Positions 1 to 9,084 of a stretch of 63,555 bases of DNA are shown here, one piece after another. The stretch is from assembly GCF_003316765.1 (NCBI RefSeq), contig NZ_NIJF01000036.1, positions 42 to 63,596 of the forward strand, given 5' to 3'. Position numbers and translations under genes: made by a program. Position 1 is the first letter of the stretch. Every line of letters begins with the position of its first letter. A model generated the notes under the pieces. It was not told the DNA's origin, searched no databases, and saw only the letters and a program-made list of their open reading frames with translations. The DNA comes from Bacillus sp. P14.5 (lineage in GTDB: Bacteria; Bacillota; Bacilli; Bacillales; Bacillaceae_B).

Positions 1-261
1 TGAGACCTTTCCCACGCAAATCTCACTGCCCTTGGGTCTCTAAAGGCTTCCTTGAGACCTCTTCCACGCAACTTCCACTGCCCTTGGGTCTCTAAAAGCT
101 CCCTTGAGACCTCCTTCCAAGAAAATCTAACTGCCCTTGGGTCTCTAAAAGCTCCCTTGAGAACCGTCCACTGCTATTTCCACTGCCCTTGGGTCTCTAA
201 AAGCTTCCTTGAGACCCCTCCACTGCAACTTTCACTAGCCTCGGGTCTATAAAAGCCCCAC
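1..261. repeat. 52-53 bp tandem repeat array (5 units)
   Basis: Five head-to-tail units start at about 1, 53, 105, 158 and 210. Each begins TGAGACC and carries the core CCCTTGGGTCTCTAAAAGC. GGTCTC and GAGACC form an inverted pair across each unit junction. The last unit is the most degenerate. The array lies downstream of ywgA and runs off the left edge, so its full length is unknown. The reading frame that crosses it is a by-product of the repeat. Confidence 0.85.
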
Positions 262-373
262 TCTCCCACTCGCAAATCGCCCACCATCCAAAACGCCCTA
301 ACCCTCACCAAATACCCCAGTCCTCATGACCCCCACAAAAAAACCCGCCACACACCAGTGACGGGCCTCCCAA

Positions 374-880
374 TTAATGTGCTATTTTCTTCTTCAACCC
401 ATCGATATATTCATAGGCTGCATCGATTTCTTCAACCGTATACTTCTGCTTGCTCTTGAGGGTAAAGACTTTCTCTTCCACTTCTTCGCGGGACAGATTA
501 TCGAAATATAACACCGTTGACACGAGTTCAAGAAAACGGGAAGGCTGCTCATTCATTTCCTCCAGGCAGTCCTTAAGGAAGGGCATATCCGTTTCGTACA
601 TGTTCAAAAAGCCCTGGCCTTCTTCTGTCACGGTGTAGCGGTATTGGTAGTATCCGCCTTTTTTCTCTTTGAGCTCGCTGATGAATCCCATGTTGCACAG
701 TTCTTCGACTCGAAGGGTCAGCTCCTCTGAGTAAGGACCGTAGAAATGAAACTGGAACTTTTCTTGAAAAGGGAAAGATAATTTCTTGGCTATATATATC
801 ATTTTCTGCAGTTTCTTTCTGCCGGTGATTTCCCCGGAAGCCAAAAATGCACTCATTAATTTCGTGTGATCCTTTAACAC
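374..880 (-). CDS. ywgA: YwgA family protein
   Basis: Conserved Bacillus protein of unknown function, normally found next to ywfO. From the GTG at 880 the product has 168 residues, close to the usual YwgA length. The conserved block runs from HTKLMSAF through GRKKLQKMIYI to FHFYGPYSEELTLRVEELC, and looks like a small helical or winged-helix protein. An AGGAG lies about 11 bases before the GTG. The frame stays open to 961, but the extra residues look unconserved and run into an inverted repeat. An ATG at 925 is the alternative start. It is transcribed in the same direction as ywfO. Confidence 0.75.
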   Translation of the reverse strand: MLKDHTKLMSAFLASGEITGRKKLQKMIYIAKKLSFPFQEKFQFHFYGPYSEELTLRVEELCNMGFISELKEKKGGYYQYRYTVTEEGQGFLNMYETDMPFLKDCLEEMNEQPSRFLELVSTVLYFDNLSREEVEEKVFTLKSKQKYTVEEIDAAYEYIDGLKKKIAH

Positions 881-934
881 TTTTACTTCATCTCCTACTT
901 CAAAAATTACTCGGTGTTCCGCCATTAGGTGCAC

Positions 935-1005
935 GGAGGCTGTCTCAGAAGGGTCCGGCACCGAGTTGCAACCGCGGTTCCGGCTATGGCTTTTGAGACA
1001 GCCTC
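935..1005. repeat. Inverted repeat between ywfO and ywgA
   Basis: GAGGCTGTCTCA near 936-947 pairs with TGAGACAGCCTC at 994-1005, with about 46 bases between the arms. It sits directly after the ywfO stop. No clear T run follows on either strand, so it is better called a hairpin or small mobile-repeat remnant than a standard terminator. Confidence 0.6.
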
Positions 1006-1009
1006 GCTA

Positions 1010-2311
1010 TTAATCGAGTTCCAAAATCGAACGGATTTGTCTTTTGATGTTTCTCTTGGATGTTTCATCATATAGAAAGTCGGCAGGATAATAGAGTTTG
1101 TGATCCGTTCTTCTTTTACCTGAGATCGCATCCACGATATCCGACTGCCTGGACAATTCTTTTAATTCATTATTCGGCAACAGCAAGTGAATCGGCAGGC
1201 GTTCCTCTTCTTCACCGGGACGGTAAAAATCGTAAGGAAGGTCCGATGATGAATCGACGACGAGATAGTACTCCGGATCGATGCCGGCTTTTTTGAATAA
1301 CGTTTCCAGCTCCCTGTGTTTCTTGTATTCCTTCGCTGGATCGAATTCCGCGTATTTGAAAAGATTCCTATTCATAAAGCGGCGGCAAAGGTCGCTCAGC
1401 ACCGGATCATCTTCGTCTTCCCATGTCTGGAAGTAGAACATGATGACGGCTTCGTCGAGCTTCAGATAGTCCTCAAGCGATACGTTCTCTTCAAAGAGGG
1501 AATAGAAATGGAGAGGATCGTATTTGAAAGTATACGATTGTTGATAGAGCTCCTTGGCACGATGGAGGATCTTTGTCAGAATCACTTCGGCACTTCGTGT
1601 TACCGGGTGGAAATACACCTGCCAGTACATCTGATAACGGCTCATTATGTAATCCTCTACGGCGTGCATCCCGCTTGATTTAATGACGACCTGATCTTCC
1701 CGGGGCCTCATGACGCGCAGGATCCTTTCCATATCGAAGTGGCCGTAGCTGACTCCTGTAAAATAGGCATCGCGCTGCAAATAATCCATCCGGTCGGCAT
1801 CGATCTGGCTGGAAATCAGGCTGACAACCTGCTTGTTCACGTATGTTTTTGCTATGACCTCGGCGACATGCTTGGGGAAATCCCTGCCCACTTTTGAAAG
1901 GACCTGATTTACCTCGGTATTCCCCAGAATGATTTCCTGTGTGAAATGCTCATGATCGAGATGAAAGACCTTTTCGAAAGAATGGGAAAAAGGTCCATGA
2001 CCTAAATCATGAAGCAGTGCAGCACATAGACTTAAAAGCCTTTCATCCTGGCTCCATTCAGGCCGGCCCTGGAAAACGTCGTCTACGATCCTCCGTACGA
2101 TCTCATAGACACCGAGGGAATGATTCAAACGGCTGTGTTCCGCGCCATGGAACGTTAAATAAGTGGTTCCCAGCTGCCTGATCCGCCTCAGCCTCTGAAA
2201 CTCCTTCGTCCCTATCAAATCCCAAATGACCTGATCTTTTACGTGTACATAACGATGAACAGGGTCTTTAAAAACTTTTTCCTCATGTAACTTCAATTTG
2301 GAATATTCCAT
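1010..2311 (-). CDS. ywfO: HD-superfamily phosphohydrolase YwfO
   Basis: Cytosolic HD-domain protein of the dNTPase-like (SAMHD1/dGTPase-related) group. The product has 433 residues, the same as B. subtilis YwfO. Metal-binding residues are visible: H64 in RLNHSLGVYE, the HD pair at 101-102 in LLHDLGHGPFSHSFE, and H110. The start is an ATG with AAGAGGG just upstream. Family members hydrolyse deoxynucleoside triphosphates in vitro; the physiological substrate here is not shown by sequence. It lies just before ywgA and is divergent from rsfA. Confidence 0.88.
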   Translation of the reverse strand: MEYSKLKLHEEKVFKDPVHRYVHVKDQVIWDLIGTKEFQRLRRIRQLGTTYLTFHGAEHSRLNHSLGVYEIVRRIVDDVFQGRPEWSQDERLLSLCAALLHDLGHGPFSHSFEKVFHLDHEHFTQEIILGNTEVNQVLSKVGRDFPKHVAEVIAKTYVNKQVVSLISSQIDADRMDYLQRDAYFTGVSYGHFDMERILRVMRPREDQVVIKSSGMHAVEDYIMSRYQMYWQVYFHPVTRSAEVILTKILHRAKELYQQSYTFKYDPLHFYSLFEENVSLEDYLKLDEAVIMFYFQTWEDEDDPVLSDLCRRFMNRNLFKYAEFDPAKEYKKHRELETLFKKAGIDPEYYLVVDSSSDLPYDFYRPGEEEERLPIHLLLPNNELKELSRQSDIVDAISGKRRTDHKLYYPADFLYDETSKRNIKRQIRSILELD

Positions 2312-2607
2312 TCTTTACCCTCTTCCTGTCTAACATATATCTATTATAGACGGTTTTTTTCATAAAAACATCTCGAAGCTTGTCGAAAAATAAATAGAAA
2401 TGGTGAAAATTGTTTATATTTCAAGGGTTAAAAGCCAGAAAAAAATTTTGCTCCTAAACCGGCTCTTGACAGACTCAGAATACCCTTCCCCAGCGGAACG
2501 ACAACGAAACTAGCAGAAAAAATAATTTTAACATATTCGTATAGATTCTGTTTATTTTGTACAGACTTCTAGTAAGAAAAGTTACTAAAATAAGGGAGTT
2601 GGAATAA

Positions 2608-3432
2608 ATGAAATCCAGACAGGACGCTTGGACAGAGGAAGATGATTTGCTATTAGCCGAAACTGTTTTACGGCATGTAAGAGAAGGCAGTACGCAGTTG
2701 AACGCGTTTGAAGAAGTAGGAGATAAATTGAACAGAACATCCGCAGCTTGCGGTTTCCGATGGAATGCTGTAGTTCGCCATCAATACGAAAAAGCCTTGA
2801 GCCTGGCAAAGAAACAGCGCAAGCAAAGACAGCGCATTCTTGGAAAAGACCAGGGCGGCAAGAAAAAGCTGCTATATCAGCCGCCCGCACCATCTTATGA
2901 TGAAATCGACGCAATGTCCCTATCGATGTCTTCTGAGATGAGCTCTGAAGATCAAGAGTATACTAGTCCGCTAATGGAAACATTGGAAGCGATGGAAGCC
3001 TCTGAAGCCGCCGATACAGAGTTTGCAGAGGAAGCTGTACAGACCAATGAAGTGAATCCTCCTGCCGCAGCGCCGGTATTCAACACTCCGGCTGCCAAAC
3101 GTGAGCCGGTCCAAGGAAAAATGGAAATGTCTCTTGAAAAAGTCATTATGTATTTACAAAGCTTGGCACACTCGAACTTTCACTCTGATATTTTAAAAAG
3201 TGAGAATCAGAGATTGAAGCATGAGAATGCCGAAATCAGACGCCAGAACGCTGATTTACAAAAGAAAATTGGCGAGCTCGAAAAAAATACAGTGACGATG
3301 CAGGAAGATTACGAAACCATGATGCAGATCATGAACCGCGCAAGAAAACTTGTATTATTTGAGGACGAAGAAGGAAAAGCCCCAAGATTCAAAATGGACC
3401 GCAACGGCAATCTTGAAAAAGTAGCAGAATAG
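2608..3432 (+). CDS. rsfA: Prespore-specific transcription regulator RsfA
   Basis: DNA-binding regulator acting in the forespore, where in B. subtilis it tunes sigma-F and sigma-G genes. Residues about 5-60 form a Myb/SANT-like domain ([18 protein letters not shown], then [17 protein letters not shown]) followed by a basic stretch, an acidic variable linker and a C-terminal coiled coil at about 175-235. The 274-residue length fits the family. The start ATG follows TAAGGGAGTTGG. It is monocistronic and ends in a strong hairpin. It marks the organism as a spore former. Confidence 0.88.
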   Translation: MKSRQDAWTEEDDLLLAETVLRHVREGSTQLNAFEEVGDKLNRTSAACGFRWNAVVRHQYEKALSLAKKQRKQRQRILGKDQGGKKKLLYQPPAPSYDEIDAMSLSMSSEMSSEDQEYTSPLMETLEAMEASEAADTEFAEEAVQTNEVNPPAAAPVFNTPAAKREPVQGKMEMSLEKVIMYLQSLAHSNFHSDILKSENQRLKHENAEIRRQNADLQKKIGELEKNTVTMQEDYETMMQIMNRARKLVLFEDEEGKAPRFKMDRNGNLEKVAE

Positions 3433-3439
3433 AACAAAA

Positions 3440-3465
3440 ACACTGGCCGCTGCCAGTGTTTTTTG
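3440..3465 (+). terminator. rsfA intrinsic terminator
   Basis: ACACTGGC-CGCT-GCCAGTGT stem-loop followed by a T run, eight bases after the rsfA stop. Confidence 0.85.
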
Positions 3466-3603
3466 ATTTGTAAGGCTGCATAACAGTTCCTTAACGCTTT
3501 AAATCTCAGAGGGACTGTCCCTTTCACCGCTTTAAAGCGGTGAAGAGCATCTATCTTCCCCTGCTTCCGCAAAAAAATCGGCAGCCCAATGGACCGCCGA
3601 ATA

Positions 3604-4449
3604 CTATTTCTCTAAAACTTTCTCATTTCTTTGGTGAACCCTATCTAAATAGCCTTCATATAAAGGAATCTCGCTGCCTTCCAGCTGGCTTGCATAGATT
3701 TTCCCGCTGAACTCCTTCAGAGACTGAAAGAACCTAAGCATGGTATCTTGTATCGTTAATTCCACACCAAGAAGTTCAGAAAGGGAGGCCATCACCTCCG
3801 GGTGGATCTCAGGAAAGACGAATTTGCTGCTTTCTTCCCTTTTTCCAGCTGAATAAAAATCCCTGATGACTTTAGCGCGCTCAGATCCGCTTCCATTTAC
3901 ACAGAGATAAATCTGGACGGCGACGCCATTCCGGATCCTTCTTTGTGAGATGCCGGCGAATTTCCTGCCGTTTATACTGAGGTCATAACTGCCTGGACAA
4001 TAGGAATTGACGATTTCCTTGGCTTCAATATCAACTGGGAAATCTTTGAACATATCTTCTGTCAGCTGCAGCATGGCATCATATCCGCGGTTGATATCAA
4101 TGCCTTTTTCCGTATCAGGAAACACGAGCGAAAAGTTGAGGACGCCCTCGTCAAGGACGACCGCCAATCCCCCCGAATTACGGACGATGTACCGGTATCC
4201 GCGATCTTCCAGAAGCTTCAGGCCATCCTCTAAAGCGGGAAGCTTGGTATCCTGGATTCCGAGTACTATCGTATCGTGATGGACCCACGATCTCGCAGTG
4301 GCAGGCGATGTTCCCGCTCCCACTGAAGTGCAAAGGGTATCATCGATCGCAAAGGACTGAAGGGCATCGAATATCGGGCCCAGGCTGGATTGGTCGATGA
4401 TCCTCCATTCCGGCTGTATTAATAATGATTGATTTTTTTGTATTTCCAT
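3604..4449 (-). CDS. lipL: Octanoyl-[GcvH]:protein N-octanoyltransferase LipL
   Basis: Amidotransferase that moves octanoyl groups from GcvH to E2 subunits of lipoate-dependent dehydrogenases, completing the Bacillus lipoate relay. From the ATG at 4449 (GGAG eight bases upstream) the product has 281 residues, exactly the B. subtilis LipL length. The acyl-accepting cysteine falls at C150 in [10 protein letters not shown], and the family lysine follows in [14 protein letters not shown] longer open frame to 4521 lacks a ribosome site. It lies downstream of pta, as in B. subtilis, and is separated from it by a hairpin. Confidence 0.92.
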   Translation of the reverse strand: MEIQKNQSLLIQPEWRIIDQSSLGPIFDALQSFAIDDTLCTSVGAGTSPATARSWVHHDTIVLGIQDTKLPALEDGLKLLEDRGYRYIVRNSGGLAVVLDEGVLNFSLVFPDTEKGIDINRGYDAMLQLTEDMFKDFPVDIEAKEIVNSYCPGSYDLSINGRKFAGISQRRIRNGVAVQIYLCVNGSGSERAKVIRDFYSAGKREESSKFVFPEIHPEVMASLSELLGVELTIQDTMLRFFQSLKEFSGKIYASQLEGSEIPLYEGYLDRVHQRNEKVLEK

Positions 4450-4519
4450 CGTTCTTGCTCCTTCGATTATCATGGGGATTATTATATCATATCCCCCTTC
4501 AACAGGACGAAGCCTTATC

Positions 4520-4547
4520 AAAAAACGGCCCCCGCCATGGAGACCGT
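4520..4547 (-). terminator. pta intrinsic terminator
   Basis: On the minus strand, ACGGTCTCC and GGGGGCCGT form an imperfect stem followed by six T residues, just after the pta stop. Confidence 0.7.
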
Positions 4548-4557
4548 CAATTTGCCT

Positions 4558-5529
4558 TTATAATGCTTGTGCTGCCGTAATCAGCGCTAGTTTATAGACA
4601 TCTTCTTCATTACAGCCGCGGGATAGATCGTTGACCGGAGCATTCAATCCTTGAAGGATCGGCCCAACCGCTTCAAAGTTACCTAGACGCTGTGCGATCT
4701 TGTATCCAATGTTTCCTGCTTCGAGGCTAGGGAAGATAAATACATTCGCATCGCCTTTGAGGACAGAGTCCGGTGCTTTTTTCTCTGCAACAGAAGGAAC
4801 AAAGGCAGCATCGAATTGAAATTCGCCATCTAATGTTAAATGAGGCGCTTTTTCCCTTGCCACATTCACTGCTTCTGTTACCTTTTCAGTTTCAGGGGAT
4901 TTTGCCGAGCCTTTTGTAGAAAAGCTTAACATCGCCACTCGAGGGTCAATATCGAACATTTGGGCTGTTTTCGCGCTTTCCACAGCGATTTCAGCCAAAT
5001 CCTGGCTGTCAGGATTGATGTTGATCGCGCAATCGGCAAATACATATTTTTCGTTTTCACGGACCATGATGAAAACACCTGAAGTTTTGCGCACGCCTTC
5101 CTTCGTTTTAATGATTTGAAGTGCAGGACGGACAGTATCAGCTGTTGAGTGTGCCGCGCCGCTCACCAAACCGTGTGCTTTGCCTGTATAGACGAGCATC
5201 GTTCCAAAGTAGTTTTCATCGAGAAGAATCTTTTTAGCGTCTTCTTCAGTCGCTTTGCCTTTTCTTCTTTCCACAAAAGCCTGTACAAGTTCTTCCATGA
5301 ATTCATTGTCAGACGGGTCCAGAATTTCACAGCCTTCGAGGGAAACGTTCACCTCTTTTGCTTTCGCTTGGACACTGCCTGCATTACCAATAATGACTGG
5401 AGTCAGGATTCCTTCTGCAGCCAGACGTGACGCCGCACTCAGGATTCTTTCATCCTGTCCTTCAGGAAAAACAATCTTCAGGTCTTTTCCTTTAACTTTC
5501 GCTTGTAGTGTTTCAAATAGATTGCTCAT
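4558..5529 (-). CDS. pta: Phosphate acetyltransferase
   Basis: Interconverts acetyl-CoA and acetyl phosphate in the cytosol, the first step of acetate overflow. The 323-residue product is the short Pta type found in Bacillus, without the N-terminal DRTGG extension of enterobacteria. The whole length matches PTA_PTB: N-terminal GKDLKIVFPEGQDERILSAA, central GLVSGAAHSTADTVRPALQ, C-terminal VFIFPSLEAGNIGYKIAQRL. AAGGAGGG precedes the ATG. It is divergent from hemQ. Confidence 0.93.
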   Translation of the reverse strand: MSNLFETLQAKVKGKDLKIVFPEGQDERILSAASRLAAEGILTPVIIGNAGSVQAKAKEVNVSLEGCEILDPSDNEFMEELVQAFVERRKGKATEEDAKKILLDENYFGTMLVYTGKAHGLVSGAAHSTADTVRPALQIIKTKEGVRKTSGVFIMVRENEKYVFADCAININPDSQDLAEIAVESAKTAQMFDIDPRVAMLSFSTKGSAKSPETEKVTEAVNVAREKAPHLTLDGEFQFDAAFVPSVAEKKAPDSVLKGDANVFIFPSLEAGNIGYKIAQRLGNFEAVGPILQGLNAPVNDLSRGCNEEDVYKLALITAAQAL

Positions 5530-5770
5530 GAATTAAGCCCTCCTTCATTTATCCACTTTTTAGCATACTCTTCTGCCGGGAGATTTCAAGAATAACGGAC
5601 AGTGGCAGCGTTTCCAACGCAATTGTTTTTGTTTTTAGAAAATTTCTTCCCTTTTCAGCCTGCTTTATTGTTCCCTTTTCAATACACGTGTATGCAGTTT
5701 TGCTTCACAATTAAGGGGAAAATTGTCCTTATTCAGTCAAGATTCATATTCAGGTAATTGGGCCAAACTA

Positions 5771-5779
5771 TGATATAGT
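5771..5779 (+). promoter_or_regulatory. Extended -10 promoter of hemQ
   Basis: TGATATAGT fits an extended -10 (TGN TATAAT) about 35 bases before the hemQ start. No good -35 is visible at standard spacing. Confidence 0.45.
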
Positions 5780-5813
5780 AAGGGTGCATACAAGATTATA
5801 AGGAGTGATACAT

Positions 5814-6557
5814 ATGAGTGAACCGGCACAAACATTAGATGGCTGGTATTCTTTGCATGACTTCCGTGCAATGGACTGGACTTCCTGGAAAATGCTTTCC
5901 AGCGACGAAAGACAAATCGCAATCAATGAGTTTCATGGTTTCCTTGAAAAAATGAACAAAACACAAGCTCAAGAAGAAGGAAGCCACGCGCTTTACACGA
6001 TTGTCGGCCAAAAAGCAGACTTCATGATGATGATTGTCCGCCCGACAATGGAAGAATTGAATGACCTTGAAAATGAATTCAATAAATTGACGATTGCTCA
6101 ATATACTATCCCTACATTCTCTTATGTTTCAGTAGTAGAGTTGAGCAACTACCTTGCTGATGGTGAAGATCCTTATGAGAACCCGCATGTACGCGCGCGT
6201 CTTTACCCGATCCTTCCAAAGGCCAAGCATGTTTGTTTCTACCCGATGGACAAGCGCCGCCAAGGAAATGATAACTGGTATATGCTGCCGATGGAAGAAC
6301 GCCGCAGCATGATGCGCAGCCACGGTATGATCGGCCGCCAGTATGCAGGAAAAGTGAAGCAGATCATCACCGGCTCAGTTGGTTTCGATGATTATGAGTG
6401 GGGAGTTACATTGTTTGCGGATGATGTCCTTCAATTCAAAAAGCTTGTATACGAAATGCGCTTCGATGAAGTCAGCGCCCGTTATGGCGATTTCGGAACT
6501 TTCTTTGTAGGAAACCTATTGGAAGAAAAGAAGTTATCCCATTTCTTATACGTATAA
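5814..6557 (+). CDS. hemQ: Coproheme decarboxylase HemQ
   Basis: Last enzyme of the coproporphyrin-dependent haem pathway of Gram-positive bacteria: two peroxide-dependent decarboxylations convert coproheme III to haem b. It belongs to the chlorite-dismutase fold. In the 247-residue product the proximal haem ligand is H170 in [11 protein letters not shown], and Y143 in CFYPMDKRR is the catalytic tyrosine. The ATG at 5814 is chosen because AAGGAG ends eight bases before it; an in-frame GTG at 5805 overlaps that site. It is conserved opposite pta in Bacillus. Confidence 0.93.
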   Translation: MSEPAQTLDGWYSLHDFRAMDWTSWKMLSSDERQIAINEFHGFLEKMNKTQAQEEGSHALYTIVGQKADFMMMIVRPTMEELNDLENEFNKLTIAQYTIPTFSYVSVVELSNYLADGEDPYENPHVRARLYPILPKAKHVCFYPMDKRRQGNDNWYMLPMEERRSMMRSHGMIGRQYAGKVKQIITGSVGFDDYEWGVTLFADDVLQFKKLVYEMRFDEVSARYGDFGTFFVGNLLEEKKLSHFLYV

Positions 6558-6573
6558 TTTTATGTTTCACAAG

Positions 6574-6603
6574 CCAAACAGATAAATTCTGTTTGGTTTT
6601 TTT
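6574..6603 (+). terminator. hemQ intrinsic terminator
   Basis: CCAAACAG-ATAAATT-CTGTTTGG stem followed by seven T residues. Confidence 0.88.
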
Positions 6604-6954
6604 ACACTCTTCTCCTATCCATGCTTCCAGCTTGGAAACAAAATCTCCATTTCCTCCACCCTTTTTTGTCTGGATGAAACGAGTACGAAAGGCCCTTCAG
6701 CACCCAGCGTCCAACGGCTTCCTCAGCAAATAAATTACACACGAAAATTTGTCCATGCACATTCTCCATCTATCTGGAATATTCAAGCCCCTGCCTACAT
6801 AAAAATGAAATAGTGAAATCAGAGCATGCTCTCTTTATCATTATCTACTTATTTTTAAGGAAAGAGAGCCTTAAAGGAAGAATACCCTGCTTTGTGACCA
6901 GAAGTGAAATACCTTCCACATGAAGGATTATGATTACTCAAGGAGGTCAATATT
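6604..6954. other. hemQ-gerQ intergenic region
   Basis: About 350 bases without a gene. It must hold the gerQ promoter; in B. subtilis gerQ is transcribed in the mother cell by sigma-E, but I could not fix a convincing -35/-10 pair here. The only distinct motif is the gerQ ribosome site AAGGAGG just before 6955. Confidence 0.4.
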
Positions 6955-7404
6955 GTGAAACAATCAACCAGCGGAAATCCCTATGGATATGGCTATACCC
7001 AGCCCCCATATTACGGCCAGCCCCAGAACTATATGGGAGGCCAGTATTACGGCGGCCAAGGCATGCAGGTTCCCCAGCCTGCCAGCGCTCAAAGTCCGTC
7101 ACAGAACTTTCCCGGCCAGCTCCCTGTAGAGGAATCCTACATTGAGAACATTCTGCGCCTGAATAAGGGAAAGGTCGCTACAGTCTATATGACTTTCGAA
7201 AACAATCGAGAGTGGAATGCCAAGGTATTCAAAGGAATCATTGAAGCAGCCGGGCGTGACCACCTTGTCCTGAGCGACCCCCAAACGGGAATGCGCTATC
7301 TTCTGCCAATGATTTATCTGGACTACATCACATTTGATGAAGAAATCGAGTATGAATATCCGTTCGGCTCAGGAGCTCCTACTGTTTCTTACTCGCCAAG
7401 ATAA
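6955..7404 (+). CDS. gerQ: Spore coat protein GerQ
   Basis: Coat protein required for germination; in B. subtilis it is cross-linked by transglutaminase and positions the cortex hydrolase CwlJ. The 149-residue product has a low-complexity Gly/Tyr/Gln/Pro N-terminus (about 1-55), then the conserved domain from ESYIENILRLNKGKVATVYM to PMIYLDYITFDEEIEYEYP. The start is a GTG with AAGGAGGTC nine bases upstream. The N-terminal tract is shorter than in B. subtilis (181 residues). Its position next to ywdK and ywdI is conserved. Confidence 0.9.
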   Translation: MKQSTSGNPYGYGYTQPPYYGQPQNYMGGQYYGGQGMQVPQPASAQSPSQNFPGQLPVEESYIENILRLNKGKVATVYMTFENNREWNAKVFKGIIEAAGRDHLVLSDPQTGMRYLLPMIYLDYITFDEEIEYEYPFGSGAPTVSYSPR

Positions 7405-7429
7405 AAACAGAACTCCGGCCAATAAAAAA

Positions 7430-7459
7430 ACTGCGAGCCATCTGGCGCGCAGTCTTTTT
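7430..7459. terminator. Bidirectional terminator between gerQ and ywdK
   Basis: ACTGCG-AGCC-ATCT-GGCG-CGCAGT stem flanked by seven A on the left and six T on the right, between convergent genes. Confidence 0.85.
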
Positions 7460-7488
7460 TATGATGATTATTCCTTAGTAAAACAGCC

Positions 7489-7860
7489 TTACATGGATTT
7501 CACAGCCGTAATGATGAGCAGAACCCATGCGATCAGGAAAGCTACCCCTCCTAAAGGCGTGATGGCCCCCAGCACTTTGATCCCTGTCAGGCTCAATATG
7601 TACAAGCTTCCGGAGAACAGCACAATCCCGGCAAGCATAAGCCAGCCTGACCAGTTCAGCATTGAACCGGCTGCGATGTTGCCCACCAGTACCCCAATGA
7701 TCAAAATCCCGATTGAATGAAACATCTGGTAAAGTACGCCTGTGTTCCATGTCTCAATATATTTCTGAGAAATCTTCCCTTCCAGCGCATGTGCACCGAA
7801 AGCTCCCAATGCCACTGAAAGAAATGCATTGATTGCTCCTATAATAATAAATGTTTTCAT
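7489..7860 (-). CDS. ywdK: DUF423 membrane protein YwdK
   Basis: Small integral membrane protein of unknown function. Four hydrophobic segments are visible (about 3-21, 44-62, 70-88, 98-118), with the family sequence GAFGAHALEGKIS after the first. The ATG at 7860 gives 123 residues, beginning MKTFIIIGAINAF like other family members. The frame extends six codons upstream to 7878, but those residues look unconserved. It is downstream of ywdI in a short operon. Confidence 0.85.
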   Translation of the reverse strand: MKTFIIIGAINAFLSVALGAFGAHALEGKISQKYIETWNTGVLYQMFHSIGILIIGVLVGNIAAGSMLNWSGWLMLAGIVLFSGSLYILSLTGIKVLGAITPLGGVAFLIAWVLLIITAVKSM

Positions 7861-7887
7861 ACTCACTAACACTCCCATTTATAAATA

Positions 7888-8184
7888 TTAAAATTCAAAC
7901 AGCGAGTCACCATTGGCTCCATCGTCCGTCTCCAGTTTGCTTTCTTCCGTAATCCTCACTGTCTGGGACTGCTGATCGACAGCGGGCATCGTCATCCTCT
8001 GAGCAGGTATTTCTTTGGAAAAGGAAGGCTGGCTGGAACCAACGCTTTCGGTTTCCAGCATCACTTCACACAAAGCCTTGATGGAGTTGATGTGTTCCCG
8101 GATGTTTTGCGGTCTTTCCGCTTTCTTTGCTTTAAGGAGTTCCTGCTCCATTTTATTAATTAATGAGACATGAGATATATTCAT
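7888..8184 (-). CDS. ywdI: YwdI family protein
   Basis: Small soluble protein of unknown function, 98 residues. The N-terminal 55 residues are conserved (LINKMEQELLKAKKAE, then REHINSIKALCEVML) and predict two helices; the rest is polar and probably disordered. AGGAGG precedes the ATG. The 27-base gap to ywdK indicates co-transcription, as in B. subtilis. Confidence 0.78.
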   Translation of the reverse strand: MNISHVSLINKMEQELLKAKKAERPQNIREHINSIKALCEVMLETESVGSSQPSFSKEIPAQRMTMPAVDQQSQTVRITEESKLETDDGANGDSLFEF

Positions 8185-8226
8185 TGTGTCCCTCCTTACC
8201 TGTAGGTCTTTATTTTGTTTCTTTTG

Positions 8227-8413
8227 CCTCTTTTTGCAAAAATTGTATCTGTTAAATAATAATGGAATTCCGCTCCAGACGGGCGTTGAGCCTCCGGGGT
8301 CTCATCTGTCCCGCTAGTCCCGCAGGAGGTCGCTCGCCTTCCGCTCCAATCCCCTTACATAAAAGGGAGAAAGTAAAATAGTCTCGAAAAGCAACAATCT
8401 TTTAAAAAGAGCC
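8227..8413 (+). repeat. GC-rich dispersed repeat, copy a
   Basis: The core (8263-8352) carries the family landmarks GAGCCTCC, GGGGTCTCA, GTCCCGCTAGTCCCGCAGG and CTTCCGCTCCAATCC. AT-rich flanks are diverged inverted ends: TTTTTGCAAAAATTGT on the left and AACAATCTTTTAAAAAGAGCC on the right. The core is shorter than in other copies. Confidence 0.75.
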
Positions 8414-8548
8414 TTCTCTTTAGTTTTCAAGACGCTGTTAATCTTCCCAACAGAGGACTTCCCGGGCCGAGAATGCGGTCCCTGCATAAGCACACTGTGT
8501 TAATGAAAATCATAACATCCCTTGCGAATAAAGTAAGCCGGCCGTAAG

Positions 8549-8758
8549 TTACTTTCCTTTTTTGCCCTTCGGAGTATACTTCAGGCAGCTTTCTCCCGAA
8601 GAACGAAAGACGACCAAGGAGGGCATTGCTTTCGTTTTGAATCCATATGCTTTACATCCCCGTGGATGGGCCGGTTCCCATGTTGTGTAAAAGTATTGGC
8701 ATTGAAAACAATTGATTTTCTTTTTCTCTGGCAATTCTCTCGTCTCCCTATCCAGCAT
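8549..8758 (-). CDS. Small four-cysteine protein near ung
   Basis: Sixty-nine residues with cysteines in the pattern CFQC (17-20), C34 in HPRGCKAYGFKTK and C58 in SGESCLKYTPKGK. This suggests a small metal-binding fold. I believe similar short proteins occur near ung in other Bacillaceae and are sometimes mislabelled uracil-DNA glycosylase, but the protein is far too short for that enzyme. AGGGAAGA precedes the ATG. Function unknown. Confidence 0.65.
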   Translation of the reverse strand: MLDRETRELPEKKKINCFQCQYFYTTWEPAHPRGCKAYGFKTKAMPSLVVFRSSGESCLKYTPKGKKGK

Positions 8759-8997
8759 TCTTCCCTATTCTATCAAACTTATCTCGAATTTGCCTATCCT
8801 ATGAGTGATAAGCCTGGCACACTTTTCATATCCTCTTTTCGTAAAGATTGTGGCTATTAAGAGGTAAAGGATTTTTGCTCTCTATGGACAGAACCGGCTT
8901 CTTCAAACCCGCTAAGCGTTCTTCCCTGGAGGTGAATGGTACAGGCTTTCCGTTCTAATCGACTCTTTTTAAAGCTATATTAACTATAAAAAGAAAA

Positions 8998-9025
8998 GAA
9001 CCAAAGCCAATTATCGCTTTGGTTC
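8998..9025 (-). terminator. ung intrinsic terminator
   Basis: GAACCAAAGC and GCTTTGGTTC form a perfect 10-bp stem. On the minus strand it is followed by CTTTTC, downstream of ung. Confidence 0.75.
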
Positions 9026-9040
9026 GCCATCACTCCCCAT

Positions 9041-9056
9041 TGTTTCACGTGAAACA
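9041..9056. promoter_or_regulatory. parS: parS site (ParB/Spo0J binding)
   Basis: TGTTTCACGTGAAACA is a perfect 16-bp palindrome and matches the Bacillus parS consensus TGTTNCACGTGAAACA. ParB (Spo0J) loads here and spreads, recruiting SMC for origin segregation. It lies between the ung terminator and the 3' end of ung, outside any coding sequence. Confidence 0.92.
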
Positions 9057-9084
9057 TGAAGGATGTAGTCTGAAAATGCTGCTT

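Noticed and set aside
52..252. Open frame of 66 codons on the plus strand
   Set aside because: It lies wholly inside the 52-bp repeat array, has no ribosome site and reads as a repeat of the array units.
8549..8758. Uracil-DNA glycosylase fragment
   Set aside because: It has no GQDPYH or HPSPFSA motif and is too short. The real ung is intact at 9085-9756.
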